Source: Bacteroidales bacterium UBA1192 (GTDB taxonomy: Bacteria > Bacteroidota > Bacteroidia > Bacteroidales > Bacteroidaceae). Taken from it: 49,094 nucleotides of DNA. The notes beneath the pieces are model-generated. The model did no database searches. It was not told where the DNA came from and worked only from the letters and a program-made list of their open reading frames with translations. The position numbers were made by a program, and so were the translations under genes. The stretch spans positions 1-49,094 of the forward strand of contig DBYG01000065.1 in the NCBI GenBank assembly GCA_002310175.1, in the 5' to 3' direction. Shown in pieces: positions 17,520 through 25,693 of this stretch. The stretch's first letter is position 1. Every line of letters starts with the position of its first letter.

Positions 17520-18065
17520 TTATTCTATTTCAAGTGTGCCTTCCTTATCCTCACGGTATAATACTGCCAGTTTCCCGATGAAAGCCGATACATCCTTCAC
17601 TGCCTGTGCTGTCGATGCGCTTACCTCCTTGCCCTGCACACGGAGCAGCCATACCCCGTAGAGCATATTGAAGCAGTCACGCAACTCCTCATTCTCAGTA
17701 CTATGGTTCTTGGCACGGAACTCGACGATGAACGGCAGCGCCTTATAATACAGGTCTCTGTACTCAGGCTGTTTATGTGATTCCAGCAGTCGCTGATGCA
17801 AATCCTCCAACAGAATGAGGACATTCTCATTTATCTGCAGATGACCGCTCTTTGTCTTGCCCTCGGTATGCATCATCTCGATAAGGTCATCATACCACTT
17901 TTTCCATTCAGCACAATCAGATTCACTGCGACCGCTGCACTTGATAACGGAACCGTACAAACGGTCGCTGTCAAGCCCGGCTGCACGTATCATATCCTCA
18001 ACCTGCCACATATATAGCAGATACTCAGCAATATTCTTATCTCTCAACACTCTTTGGACAAACAT
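17520..18065 (-). CDS. DUF4924 family protein
   Basis: The 181-residue soluble protein matches the Bacteroidales DUF4924 family by its pattern: an N-terminal RDKNIAEYLLYMWQVEDMIRA helix, a central KSGHLQINENV segment, then ALPFIVEFRAK and a C-terminal FNMLYGVWLLRVQGKE helix. It appears all-helical, with no signal or membrane span. Function is unknown; Bacteroidales members commonly sit beside prfC, as here, which hints at a link with translation but does not show it. It is two bases before prfC and one base after the LysE gene. Confidence 0.8.
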   Translation of the reverse strand: MFVQRVLRDKNIAEYLLYMWQVEDMIRAAGLDSDRLYGSVIKCSGRSESDCAEWKKWYDDLIEMMHTEGKTKSGHLQINENVLILLEDLHQRLLESHKQPEYRDLYYKALPFIVEFRAKNHSTENEELRDCFNMLYGVWLLRVQGKEVSASTAQAVKDVSAFIGKLAVLYREDKEGTLEIE

Positions 18066-18066
18066 G

Positions 18067-18714
18067 TCATATTCTAAAAAGGATGATTAAGCACCATATA
18101 GCGGAGGCCACTATCAGCATTGTTCCCATAAACCTGTTTATCAGCCATAGTCCGCGCAGATCAAAACGGTTTCGCAACCTGTTTATAAAGGTGGAGACAG
18201 AAAACCACCAGCAAACATCACCAAAAAGTACATACAGATAAGTCTGCAACTTTAAGGTAGTACTGAAATCATCGACCGGTAAAGTGAAAAACGCGAACAA
18301 TCCCATATAAAAGAATATTACCAAAGGATTTACTATGGCTACAAGGAATCCGGTAATCATAATCTGCCACAGAGAATCTTTCTTGACCTTTACCTCCCTT
18401 GATACAGCAAGGGGATTATTCCTTACAGTTGTAATGCCGAACACCAACAGCAGGGTACATCCTACTAGTTTGACTATCAGCGCTATCGTGGGATCCTCCA
18501 GATAACCCATTACCAGCGACAGGCACATCATGGTAATCAGGATGTAAACAGCATCGCTCACTGACACTCCAAGGCCTGTAAGGAATCCGTTCCAACGGCC
18601 TTTATTCAGAGTCCTCTGAATGACAAGCACCCCCGACGGTCCTGTCGGGGCTGCTGCCAGAAAACCAATTGCCATTCCCTTGAGAACTATCTCAAGTATG
18701 GAAAATTCATTCAT
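18067..18714 (-). CDS. LysE/RhtB-family amino acid exporter
   Basis: This 215-residue inner-membrane protein has about six hydrophobic helices and the N-terminal LysE signature AAPTGPSGVLVIQRTLNKGRWNGF, followed by GVSVSDAVYIL. The family exports amino acids such as lysine, arginine, threonine or homoserine; the substrate is not readable from sequence. Length is typical. It is embedded in the run, eight bases after the DUF5723 gene and one base before DUF4924. The VNPLVIFFYMGL segment is the conserved NP motif of the family. Confidence 0.87.
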   Translation of the reverse strand: MNEFSILEIVLKGMAIGFLAAAPTGPSGVLVIQRTLNKGRWNGFLTGLGVSVSDAVYILITMMCLSLVMGYLEDPTIALIVKLVGCTLLLVFGITTVRNNPLAVSREVKVKKDSLWQIMITGFLVAIVNPLVIFFYMGLFAFFTLPVDDFSTTLKLQTYLYVLFGDVCWWFSVSTFINRLRNRFDLRGLWLINRFMGTMLIVASAIWCLIILFRI

Positions 18715-18722
18715 TTAATTCT

Positions 18723-20114
18723 TTACTTCCCTACCACAAGGTTCAATCCGAAACTGACGTTGACACCGAAATCATTGACAGGAATCATCTGCGGATTAAG
18801 CTCGGCACTCAGACGGTCAACGGCTACAAAGAAATTAAATCCTGACGGGTGGAAGTTCAACATCATACCCAATGAAGAGCCGTATGTTGAAACACCATAC
18901 TTGCCGGTAAAGTCGAACCAACGGCAAGGCGATGCAGTAACGGATGTAAGCGACTCCAGATAGGGCCATGTACCGGTACGTAATGTGAGCAGTTCACCGA
19001 ATGAGAGCCATTTTGCAGGAGGAAGGGTATATTCAGCGCCTGTCCTGAAAGTAGCGTCCAGACCTATTCCCTTTTTACCCTCGTCTATCTTCCTGTCCAG
19101 TTTAATCATATCCTCAAAATCATCCTCCAACTGGTCAAATGTATCGTCATTGTCCGAATCATAGACGTCATATCCGTTGAAACCGTCGAACTCAACATAG
19201 TCATTGTTATCCGTTTCGAAAGAGCTGAGCTTTTTCCAATTGATGAAACCAAGGTCTGAGATGGATGCTGAGAGCTTGAGGCCATCAACCATACCCTTCA
19301 TGTCGTATTCGGCACCCAGGTCAAGTGCCAGGCCGAAACTCCAAGGGAGGCTGAACTCATCGGCAGACTCCATTCCGTCCAGAGATTTGTCAACGGCATT
19401 ATATTTGAATTTCTGTCCTGGGATATTTGCCATGAGCCTGCCGTTAGTCTTTACTTTCCATGAATCTTCCGAAAGACGGGCATCAATCTGGTCGATATTC
19501 AGATCAGCATAGGCCAAGCCATACAGAACCTTTAGCGTACCACCTATCCTGAGATTGTCATTTATCATGTGCGAGTGGTTCAATGCCATTTCAGCATAGC
19601 TTACACTATTGACATTGATGTCCTCAATCATGTAGTCACCTGCCGCAAGACTTGATTTCATGAAACCAAACAACTCCTTGGGTAAGCTGACTGTCTCCCT
19701 GTTCCTGATCCTCAGGTCAAATATCGTGTAGCTTCTACTGGTACCAGCTCCAATCGTGAGCAGGTCAATGCTCATGCCCACATTCACCTGCGCTGCAGGA
19801 GGAAGATTGTTGAGAAATTCATCCCGATCAATATCAGGACTCATGAAAGTGGTCAGTTTTCCGGGATGAGACTTGGAGTCATACAGGAAATTGGAAAGAC
19901 CGACCGAACTCTGGGCATCGATATTGATGTTGCTCAGTACGGGTATCGACACAATTACCTTTCCCTCCGGAGCAAAAGCAGGATTAAGCTCATAACGCTT
20001 GGAAAAGCCCTCAAGGAAATAACCAGAGCCTGTGGTCTGGGCATACGAAACTGAAACAGCCGTAATCAACAGTGCTGCTGTCAGGGACTTGAGTGAAATT
20101 ATTCTTGTTTTCAT
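18723..20114 (-). CDS. DUF5723 outer-membrane protein
   Basis: The 463-residue protein starts with a standard signal peptide (cleavage likely after VSYAQ, near residue 26) and has alternating strand patterns throughout, ending with a terminal strand (VNVSFGLNLVVGK), so a beta-barrel in the outer membrane is likely. The order of segments (FSKRYELNPAFAPEGKV near the start, MLNFHPSGFNFFVAVDR near the end) matches the DUF5723 family. An acidic stretch (DVYDSDNDDTFDQLEDDFED, about 315-335) stands out as a possible calcium-binding or surface loop. Function unknown. It comes 18 bases after the giant lipoprotein gene, which suggests the two surface proteins work together. Confidence 0.75.
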   Translation of the reverse strand: MKTRIISLKSLTAALLITAVSVSYAQTTGSGYFLEGFSKRYELNPAFAPEGKVIVSIPVLSNINIDAQSSVGLSNFLYDSKSHPGKLTTFMSPDIDRDEFLNNLPPAAQVNVGMSIDLLTIGAGTSRSYTIFDLRIRNRETVSLPKELFGFMKSSLAAGDYMIEDINVNSVSYAEMALNHSHMINDNLRIGGTLKVLYGLAYADLNIDQIDARLSEDSWKVKTNGRLMANIPGQKFKYNAVDKSLDGMESADEFSLPWSFGLALDLGAEYDMKGMVDGLKLSASISDLGFINWKKLSSFETDNNDYVEFDGFNGYDVYDSDNDDTFDQLEDDFEDMIKLDRKIDEGKKGIGLDATFRTGAEYTLPPAKWLSFGELLTLRTGTWPYLESLTSVTASPCRWFDFTGKYGVSTYGSSLGMMLNFHPSGFNFFVAVDRLSAELNPQMIPVNDFGVNVSFGLNLVVGK

Positions 20115-20132
20115 AACTATGTCTGTTTTTGG

Positions 20133-23100
20133 TTACTTGTCATCATCGTTCAGCTTGTCCGTAAGGTCAATGTCGAGTCCGTCACGAATAAGGAGTTTCA
20201 TGTCTGTAAGCTGGATATACTGACCCTTCTCGATAGAAGCACCTTCATTCCCGGATTCACACTGAGCCGTTATGATAAGGGCGTCAAGCAGTTTGAGGGT
20301 ACCGTCCGATATGTTGACCTTAACAGTCATGTCCGATGTAGTACCGGCGGGACTGCCTGCACTGACAGTCACAGGCTCAATGGATATGCCATTAACTGAC
20401 CGTCCGGCTTTGTCTATAGCCTTGAACGAGAGATTGACCCCAAACGGTATCGTGCTGGTCACCTTGGACTTCAGTTCAAGGTTTAAGGCATTCACAGTCT
20501 CAGAGATATCCTCCAGGTCCTCACTCAGGTCCTTGATGGTATCGCAGTACTCCACGAACATGTCATCGAACGAGAGGGGAACGGATACGCTGTAATCACC
20601 GGATACATATAGCTCACGCTCCAAGTCCACGAAGTGTTCCACAGACTGGTCGGCCGATGCCGTAAGGTCAAATATCACAGAATCCGGAATAGTTGTCATG
20701 AGATCCGACAGACGGCTGATCTTGACATAGACGATATCATCTGACTGGTTGCCCACCACATTGTGGTTGAGCAGTACAAGCTGTACCTTACGGACATCCG
20801 CATCAGGAGAGCAAGCCGGGATAATGATGGAGCCGTCATCCGGACCAATGTTTTCCTTAATGACATTGCCGTCCTTGTCCTTGGAGGAGATACTGAGGTC
20901 AAGCTTGATAGGAACTGTAACTGAAGTATTCAGGTTCAGGGTTATCTGCGGATCACTCAGCCTGAGTCTGTTCTTGTCATTCTTGAGAAAATCTATGTCA
21001 TCAGAAAGCGAAAGAGCAACACTTTCATGTGTCGGATCAATCCTGGGATCAACCTGACCGGTCACGCTTTTCACCTTAATGGTGGCAAAATCAACCGTGG
21101 GAGTTACAGTAATCTCATCCAGATCCTTGCTATGTATGGTCTGGTTCTCCACCTTGACCTGTCCCTTCATGGTGACCTTGCTGTCAATCACGATGCGGCC
21201 ATCCGTCGTACTAAGTTCCGGATTGAAATCCATGCCGTTGACAGCGAGTCCTGAAATCATGAATCCCGTACCGTTGTCAGCCAATTCGGCAGCACTCAAC
21301 AGTCCGCTAATCATAAGTTTATTTCCAGACAATGATATACGGGTGTCATTGCCGGTGTATTGCATCTTGAGAAAATCAGGGAAGGTTATCACAAAATCCG
21401 AAACACGGAGGGCTTCGATCGTAGATGGTACTCCCTTGAACTTGAGCTTGACATCAATCGCGGCAGGATTACGGAACTCAACCTTACGGAGAACCTTAAG
21501 GGCCTCATCGACCTCCTCATCAATGGAAAGTGATGATTCCTCATCGAACTCCGAGACGATTGATTTGGTGACAACCTCCGCATTGTCAATATTGAGTTCA
21601 CCCGAAACCTTGACCGTCACCTTCCTGGTGCCGAATACCGTAAGGTCAGACAGCATTATGCCGCCCTTGGGCTCAGTCACGAAATGTCCGTCATAACTGA
21701 TCTCAACCGGGATATCCATAGTAGCATCGGACTTGACCTGATATGCACTGGCATTGATAGAGAGAGGACGTATCGTCAAAGTCTTGCCCATGGCCTTGGA
21801 AGGATCAATCTTCAGAGTGTTGCCGTTCCAGATGCCTGCTGTGACGAAATCCTCAGTAAGACATTCGTTACTGAAAGTGAAATAGTCAGGAAATACAAGA
21901 TTGATGGAACTCTCCTGCGACAATGAGAAAGGAGAAATGCCGAAATCCGAAACAGCAATATTCAGCAAGCTGGTCTGATTGTCAAAGTTGACAGTCTTTA
22001 TGGAAGATATGTCATCAAGTCCGGTGATATGGAACTGGCTGTTGAATGACTGCGTAGCCATGTCAACCGACTTGCTCTTAACGCTAGCCTCGATATCAGC
22101 CATCTGCATCTGCTCATCCAGACTGACACCTACATTGAAACTTATCTCCTCACTGAGATCAACATCACCCTTAACCTTCAGATTCAAGGAATAGACCACC
22201 GATTCACTGAAATTGATCTCACCATTCATGAAGGAAGAGAAATCAGCCTTCTTGACATAGAGGGTGACAGGAAGTACCGGATTGTCCTTGCTCAATCCCG
22301 AAATACTTTCAGTATTCATAGATATGAGGTATTTGTGACCATCCTCCACCTTGACACAGTTATCGGGAATATAGGTGCTGAGCGACGGATCTTTTTCAAC
22401 TGTAAAGATATCGGGGAAATCCACGCTGAGCGATTCAATACGGATTTCAGGGTTGGCTATCACCGCGAAAATACCTGCCATGTTCACTTTTAAGGTGATC
22501 TTCTGACCATCATGAGAGTTTTTCCCGCTTCCCAGCCAGACAGCATAGAGCCTGTCCACATCCTCCGGAAGGCTGTAATTGAATGTAAAAGCCATGGGAT
22601 GGCCATTGTTGTTGATTGAAATGGGGATTTCAATGTTCTGTGCAAATAGGCCAGGAACGGCAGGAATTACAGTCGTACAACTGGTGTCAGTTGACAAAAA
22701 CGGAAGACTGCTGTTTATCTTATCGACGTTTACCTCACTCAGGACGACTTCGGTCACGCTTTCACGTTCCTCCACCTTGACGGATCCGGGAGTGGGATCA
22801 TCAAAACTTGTGACAAACGGATCAATATCAATGTCATCGACATTAATGCTAACCTCATCGATTCCGGCATCAACCTTGTCGATGGAACCATCCATCGTTA
22901 TCCCGTACTGTCCGTCGGGAAGAGTAACCAGAGCAGACCCGTCACCATCAGTCTTGATGAGGGAATCCACAAAGATTTTGTCCATGTTGCCAAGAGGAAT
23001 GGCAAAACCACCCGGTGCGATTCGCATGTCATAGCTGATTTCCTTGTCGAGGTCCAGGTCTTCCGTATGGGAAATACATGAAACCAGACCAAGAAAGAGT

Positions 23101-23141
23101 GCTGAACCGCATAGGATCAATGTCCTTTGGATCTTTTTCAT
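20133..23141 (-). CDS. Giant lipoprotein of about 1000 residues with repeated FPD domains
   Basis: I do not recognise the family. From the ATG at 23141 the protein has 1002 residues, a lipoprotein signal with lipobox LVSC (Cys22), and an acidic linker. A GTG/ATG three codons earlier is less likely. The rest is strand-rich and Asp/Ser-rich, resembling strings of Ig-like or LEA-like beta domains. A motif, hydrophobic-FPD-aromatic, recurs at about 242, 417 and 587 (FPDIF, FPDYF, FPDFL), spaced 170-175 residues, each followed by a GxxLxI-type strand and an ISGL- or PLSI-like segment; this points to three diverged repeat units. The C-terminus ends DLTDKLNDDDK. It heads the eight-gene run and has a perfect -7 box upstream. 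Confidence 0.8.
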   Translation of the reverse strand: MKKIQRTLILCGSALFLGLVSCISHTEDLDLDKEISYDMRIAPGGFAIPLGNMDKIFVDSLIKTDGDGSALVTLPDGQYGITMDGSIDKVDAGIDEVSINVDDIDIDPFVTSFDDPTPGSVKVEERESVTEVVLSEVNVDKINSSLPFLSTDTSCTTVIPAVPGLFAQNIEIPISINNNGHPMAFTFNYSLPEDVDRLYAVWLGSGKNSHDGQKITLKVNMAGIFAVIANPEIRIESLSVDFPDIFTVEKDPSLSTYIPDNCVKVEDGHKYLISMNTESISGLSKDNPVLPVTLYVKKADFSSFMNGEINFSESVVYSLNLKVKGDVDLSEEISFNVGVSLDEQMQMADIEASVKSKSVDMATQSFNSQFHITGLDDISSIKTVNFDNQTSLLNIAVSDFGISPFSLSQESSINLVFPDYFTFSNECLTEDFVTAGIWNGNTLKIDPSKAMGKTLTIRPLSINASAYQVKSDATMDIPVEISYDGHFVTEPKGGIMLSDLTVFGTRKVTVKVSGELNIDNAEVVTKSIVSEFDEESSLSIDEEVDEALKVLRKVEFRNPAAIDVKLKFKGVPSTIEALRVSDFVITFPDFLKMQYTGNDTRISLSGNKLMISGLLSAAELADNGTGFMISGLAVNGMDFNPELSTTDGRIVIDSKVTMKGQVKVENQTIHSKDLDEITVTPTVDFATIKVKSVTGQVDPRIDPTHESVALSLSDDIDFLKNDKNRLRLSDPQITLNLNTSVTVPIKLDLSISSKDKDGNVIKENIGPDDGSIIIPACSPDADVRKVQLVLLNHNVVGNQSDDIVYVKISRLSDLMTTIPDSVIFDLTASADQSVEHFVDLERELYVSGDYSVSVPLSFDDMFVEYCDTIKDLSEDLEDISETVNALNLELKSKVTSTIPFGVNLSFKAIDKAGRSVNGISIEPVTVSAGSPAGTTSDMTVKVNISDGTLKLLDALIITAQCESGNEGASIEKGQYIQLTDMKLLIRDGLDIDLTDKLNDDDK

Positions 23142-23192
23142 AATAACCATATTTGACTGTGTTGATTGTTATTCCAGTAACTTTGAATTCTG

Positions 23193-23200
23193 CAAAGATA
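23193..23200 (-). promoter_or_regulatory. -7 promoter box for the eight-gene run
   Basis: TATCTTTG on the minus strand is a perfect -7 box, giving a start near 23187 and a leader of about 45 bases. A second TTTG-like word lies too close to serve as -33; the proper position holds only a weak match. It is the only promoter candidate for the lipoprotein-to-fmt run. Confidence 0.55.
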
Positions 23201-23250
23201 GCAAAATATATAATACGGAACGCGTGAGCGCGAAAAACATTAGGACGCTG

Positions 23251-24549
23251 TCAGTTCCGCCTGATGGTGACCCTGACTCCAGAGATGCGGCGTTCCTTCT
23301 TTTCCATGACTTTCATGACTAGTTCCTTGCAGACAAGCTCTTCGTCCTTACGTGGGAAATCCCCTTTCAGTTCAAGCAGGAATCCGGCCAGGGTGTCGGC
23401 CTCCCCAACGAACGGAGCATACTCATCCTCATCAAGTCCCGTTATCCTGAAGAAATCAGGCAGAGGGGTCTTGCCCTCGAACACGTATGTGTCCGGACCT
23501 GTTTTCCTGTATCTGACAGGATCTTCGTCAAACTCATCGTTGATCTCACCCAATATCTCCTCAATAACATCCTCAAGTGTCACCAGCCCGGATGTTCCGC
23601 CGAATTCGTCAACAACAATCGCCACATGTATCCTGCCGGTCTGAAAATCGTGCAGCAAGTCATCGAGCCTTCGGGTTTCAGGAACGAAAAAAGCTGGTCT
23701 TATCATAGATTGCCAACGGAAGTTGTCACTCTTTTCAAGATAGGGCAGCAAATCCTTGATATATAGCACCCCCTTGATATTGTCGGATGTTCCGGAAAAC
23801 ACCGGAACCCTTGAATAGAAATTGCCTTTGATGCAATTCATCACATCACCGAAAGAAGCCTTGATATCAAGCATGACCATATCAAGGCGCGAAGTCATGA
23901 TATCCGCAGCTGTCTCGTCACCGAAACGGACTACACCTTCCAGCATCTGCTGTTCATCTTGGATATCTGCAGAATCGGTCAATTCAAGAGCATGTTCAAG
24001 TTGGTCAACGGATATATTATAGCCGTTCTTCGCACCCACACGAAGGGCAATAGCATTTGAACGGACGAGAAAGGATGAGAACGGCTTGGAAAGCACAACC
24101 AGCACAGAGAGGATTGTAGCTGCTTTGCGACTAAATGAAAGTGTATTATTTGAAGAATACAGTTTGGGAACAATCTCACCAAAAAGGAGCAGTATAAAAG
24201 TCAGGAAAACAGTTATGACTGCAAACTCAAGCCATACTGATTGCCCAAAATCCACCATCTGACCAATTGCCAGATCCAGGAGCAGTATTATAGCAACATT
24301 GACAAAATTATTGGTTATGAGTATGGAGGCCAGAAGTCTTTCCGAGTCAGAAGTGAGAGCCATTATCCTTTGGTCACGGGCATCTCCGGATTTTTTGATG
24401 GTATTCAGATCCTCTGGAGAAAGTGAAAAAAAGGATGTTTCCGATGCTGAAACAAAACCCGAAAGAAACAGAAAAAGCAAGGCTGTCACCATTGCGATGA
24501 CAGACCCTGCCGTAGGTGCATAGATGGATACTCCCTGAAAAACCACCAC
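23251..24549 (-). CDS. gldE: GldE/CorC-type membrane protein (CNNM + CBS pair)
   Basis: The 432-residue protein has an N-terminal CNNM (DUF21) membrane domain with about three to four helices (SGFVSASETSFFSLSP is the family motif), two CBS domains (about 205-330, with VDEFGGTSGLVTLEDVIEEILGE) and a C-terminal CorC_HlyC domain. Members include the gliding-motility protein GldE and magnesium/cobalt efflux proteins; in Bacteroidales without gliding the role is unknown. The start is uncertain: GTG at 24549 is used, since no ATG precedes the first helix and a stop lies about 40 bases upstream. It follows ssb by 44 bases. No other gld genes are in the window. Confidence 0.85.
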   Translation of the reverse strand: MVVFQGVSIYAPTAGSVIAMVTALLFLFLSGFVSASETSFFSLSPEDLNTIKKSGDARDQRIMALTSDSERLLASILITNNFVNVAIILLLDLAIGQMVDFGQSVWLEFAVITVFLTFILLLFGEIVPKLYSSNNTLSFSRKAATILSVLVVLSKPFSSFLVRSNAIALRVGAKNGYNISVDQLEHALELTDSADIQDEQQMLEGVVRFGDETAADIMTSRLDMVMLDIKASFGDVMNCIKGNFYSRVPVFSGTSDNIKGVLYIKDLLPYLEKSDNFRWQSMIRPAFFVPETRRLDDLLHDFQTGRIHVAIVVDEFGGTSGLVTLEDVIEEILGEINDEFDEDPVRYRKTGPDTYVFEGKTPLPDFFRITGLDEDEYAPFVGEADTLAGFLLELKGDFPRKDEELVCKELVMKVMEKKERRISGVRVTIRRN

Positions 24550-24593
24550 TACCTTAAATAACTTTAGAATTACTCTACCGTTTGATGTTTAAG

Positions 24594-25022
24594 TCAGAAA
24601 GGAGTCTCGGAGTTTACAGTTTCGGTTTGCGAAACAGCCGACTGACTCTGATTGGGAACATTGTCCTGAGGAGGCTGTCGCTGCGACGTTCGCACATTGA
24701 GCATTTCCATGTAGTCTACAAAAATCTCTGTCACATAACGGCGGACACCGTTTTGGTCATCATAGCTACGATTACGGATACTGCCCTCGACATAGAGCTT
24801 ATCGCCCTTATGAACGTATTTTTCGACGGTTTCGGCTAACCCGCGCCAAAAGACAAGGTTATGCCAATCAGTTCTGTCGGGAACCTGTGTACCGTTCTGG
24901 GCGGTATATCCACGTTCAGTAGTAGCTAAAGTCAGATTAGCTACACAAACATGGTTATCCAGATACCTCACATCCGGATCCCTTCCAACATTTCCAATTA
25001 GGATTACTTTGTTTACAGACAT
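24594..25022 (-). CDS. ssb: Single-stranded DNA-binding protein
   Basis: This 142-residue protein has the SSB OB-fold (about 1-108: MSVNKVILIGNVGRDPDVRY, then WHNLVFWRGLAETVEKYV and KGDKLYVEGSIRNR). It binds single-stranded DNA as a tetramer in replication and repair. A short Gln/Ser-rich linker follows. The C-terminal tip is NSETPF: the PF that contacts partner proteins is kept, but the acidic run (DDDIPF in E. coli) is reduced to a single Glu. It is divergent from hup, with good promoter boxes for both in the shared 184-base gap, and is followed by gldE. Confidence 0.95.
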   Translation of the reverse strand: MSVNKVILIGNVGRDPDVRYLDNHVCVANLTLATTERGYTAQNGTQVPDRTDWHNLVFWRGLAETVEKYVHKGDKLYVEGSIRNRSYDDQNGVRRYVTEIFVDYMEMLNVRTSQRQPPQDNVPNQSQSAVSQTETVNSETPF

Positions 25023-25054
25023 AATAATTTAAAGGTATTAAAAATTAGACAGGA

Positions 25055-25086
25055 CAAATTTACTCATTCATAATCCAGCCTGCAAG
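25055..25086 (-). promoter_or_regulatory. Promoter of ssb-gldE
   Basis: The minus strand has TAAATTTG (25055-25062), a perfect -7 box, and CTTG (25083-25086) 20 bases upstream. The leader before the ssb ATG at 25022 is about 27 bases. It is back-to-back with the hup promoter. Confidence 0.6.
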
Positions 25087-25130
25087 AGAAATGCTTATTT
25101 TTTTCAGGAGTAAAAAAAACAGGAATAAAT

Positions 25131-25161
25131 TTTTAATTACGATTATTTTGAAGTAAATTTG
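25131..25161 (+). promoter_or_regulatory. Promoter of hup
   Basis: TAAATTTG (25154-25161) is a perfect -7 box on the plus strand; TTTT (25131-25134) is 19 bases upstream as a partial -33. Start near 25167 gives a leader of about 40 A-rich bases before the hup ATG. Confidence 0.6.
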
Positions 25162-25206
25162 CAGACCGTTAAAAAAATATGACTTATTGAACTAAAGAAT
25201 AGAATT

Positions 25207-25482
25207 ATGACAAAAGCACAAGTTGTTAAAGAAATCGCACAGAAGACAGGTCTTGACAAGGCTGATGTACTGAACTGTGTTGAAGGTTTCATGGAAGTGG
25301 TAAAAGAATCACTTATCAATGAAGAAAATGTCTATCTTAGGGGATTCGGAAGTTTCATCATTAAGAAGAGAGCTGCCAAGGCTGCACGTGACATACTTAA
25401 GAACACAACCATCACGGTTCCTGAGCACAACATTCCAGCCTTCAAACCTGCCAAGACTTTTGCAGCAGCTGTCAGAAAGTGA
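25207..25482 (+). CDS. hup: HU/IHF-family DNA-binding protein
   Basis: The 91-residue protein is a standard HU: MTKAQVVKEIAQKTGL helix, then RGFGSFIIKKRAAKAARD leading to the DNA-gripping arms, and a C-terminal PAFKPAKTF. HU bends and compacts DNA as a dimer. The arm region reads NIPAFKPA with the intercalating Pro typical of the family. Length is normal. A 29-codon basic gene begins 27 bases after its stop and is probably on the same transcript, ending at the hairpin near 25624-25668. Confidence 0.95.
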   Translation: MTKAQVVKEIAQKTGLDKADVLNCVEGFMEVVKESLINEENVYLRGFGSFIIKKRAAKAARDILKNTTITVPEHNIPAFKPAKTFAAAVRK

Positions 25483-25509
25483 TCCTATCAACTTTAACAC
25501 ATTGAAAAT

Positions 25510-25599
25510 ATGCCAAGCGGAAAAAAGAAGAAAAGACACAAGATGTCAACGCACAAGCGCAAAAAAAGACTAAGAAAGAACAGACATAAGAGCAAATAA
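25510..25599 (+). CDS. 29-residue basic AURKAIP1/COX24-type ribosomal protein
   Basis: ATG at 25510 opens 29 codons (begins MPSGKKKKRHKMSTHKRKK, ends RHKSK), of which about two thirds are Lys, Arg or His. The MSTHKRKKRLRKNRHK core is the AURKAIP1/COX24 domain, whose mitochondrial members are the ribosomal protein mS38. In Bacteroidota this tiny protein is highly conserved next to hup, so a ribosomal role is likely. It lies 27 bases after hup and is easily missed because of its size. Confidence 0.85.
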   Translation: MPSGKKKKRHKMSTHKRKKRLRKNRHKSK

Positions 25600-25623
25600 T
25601 GATCTAGTCTGACAAAAGACCAC

Positions 25624-25679
25624 AAGGAACAAACTTGCTGTGAATCTGTACGCGCGGGTTTGTTCTTTGTTTTAATTTA
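25624..25679 (+). terminator. Terminator after hup and the 29-aa gene
   Basis: An 11-bp stem with one G-U pair (25624-25634 with 25658-25668) has a 23-base loop and is followed by GTTTTAATTTAT. It stands 24 bases after the small gene and just before the RNase gene. The long loop makes it less certain than the other terminators. Confidence 0.55.
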
Positions 25680-25693
25680 TTTTTGACAAGCAA

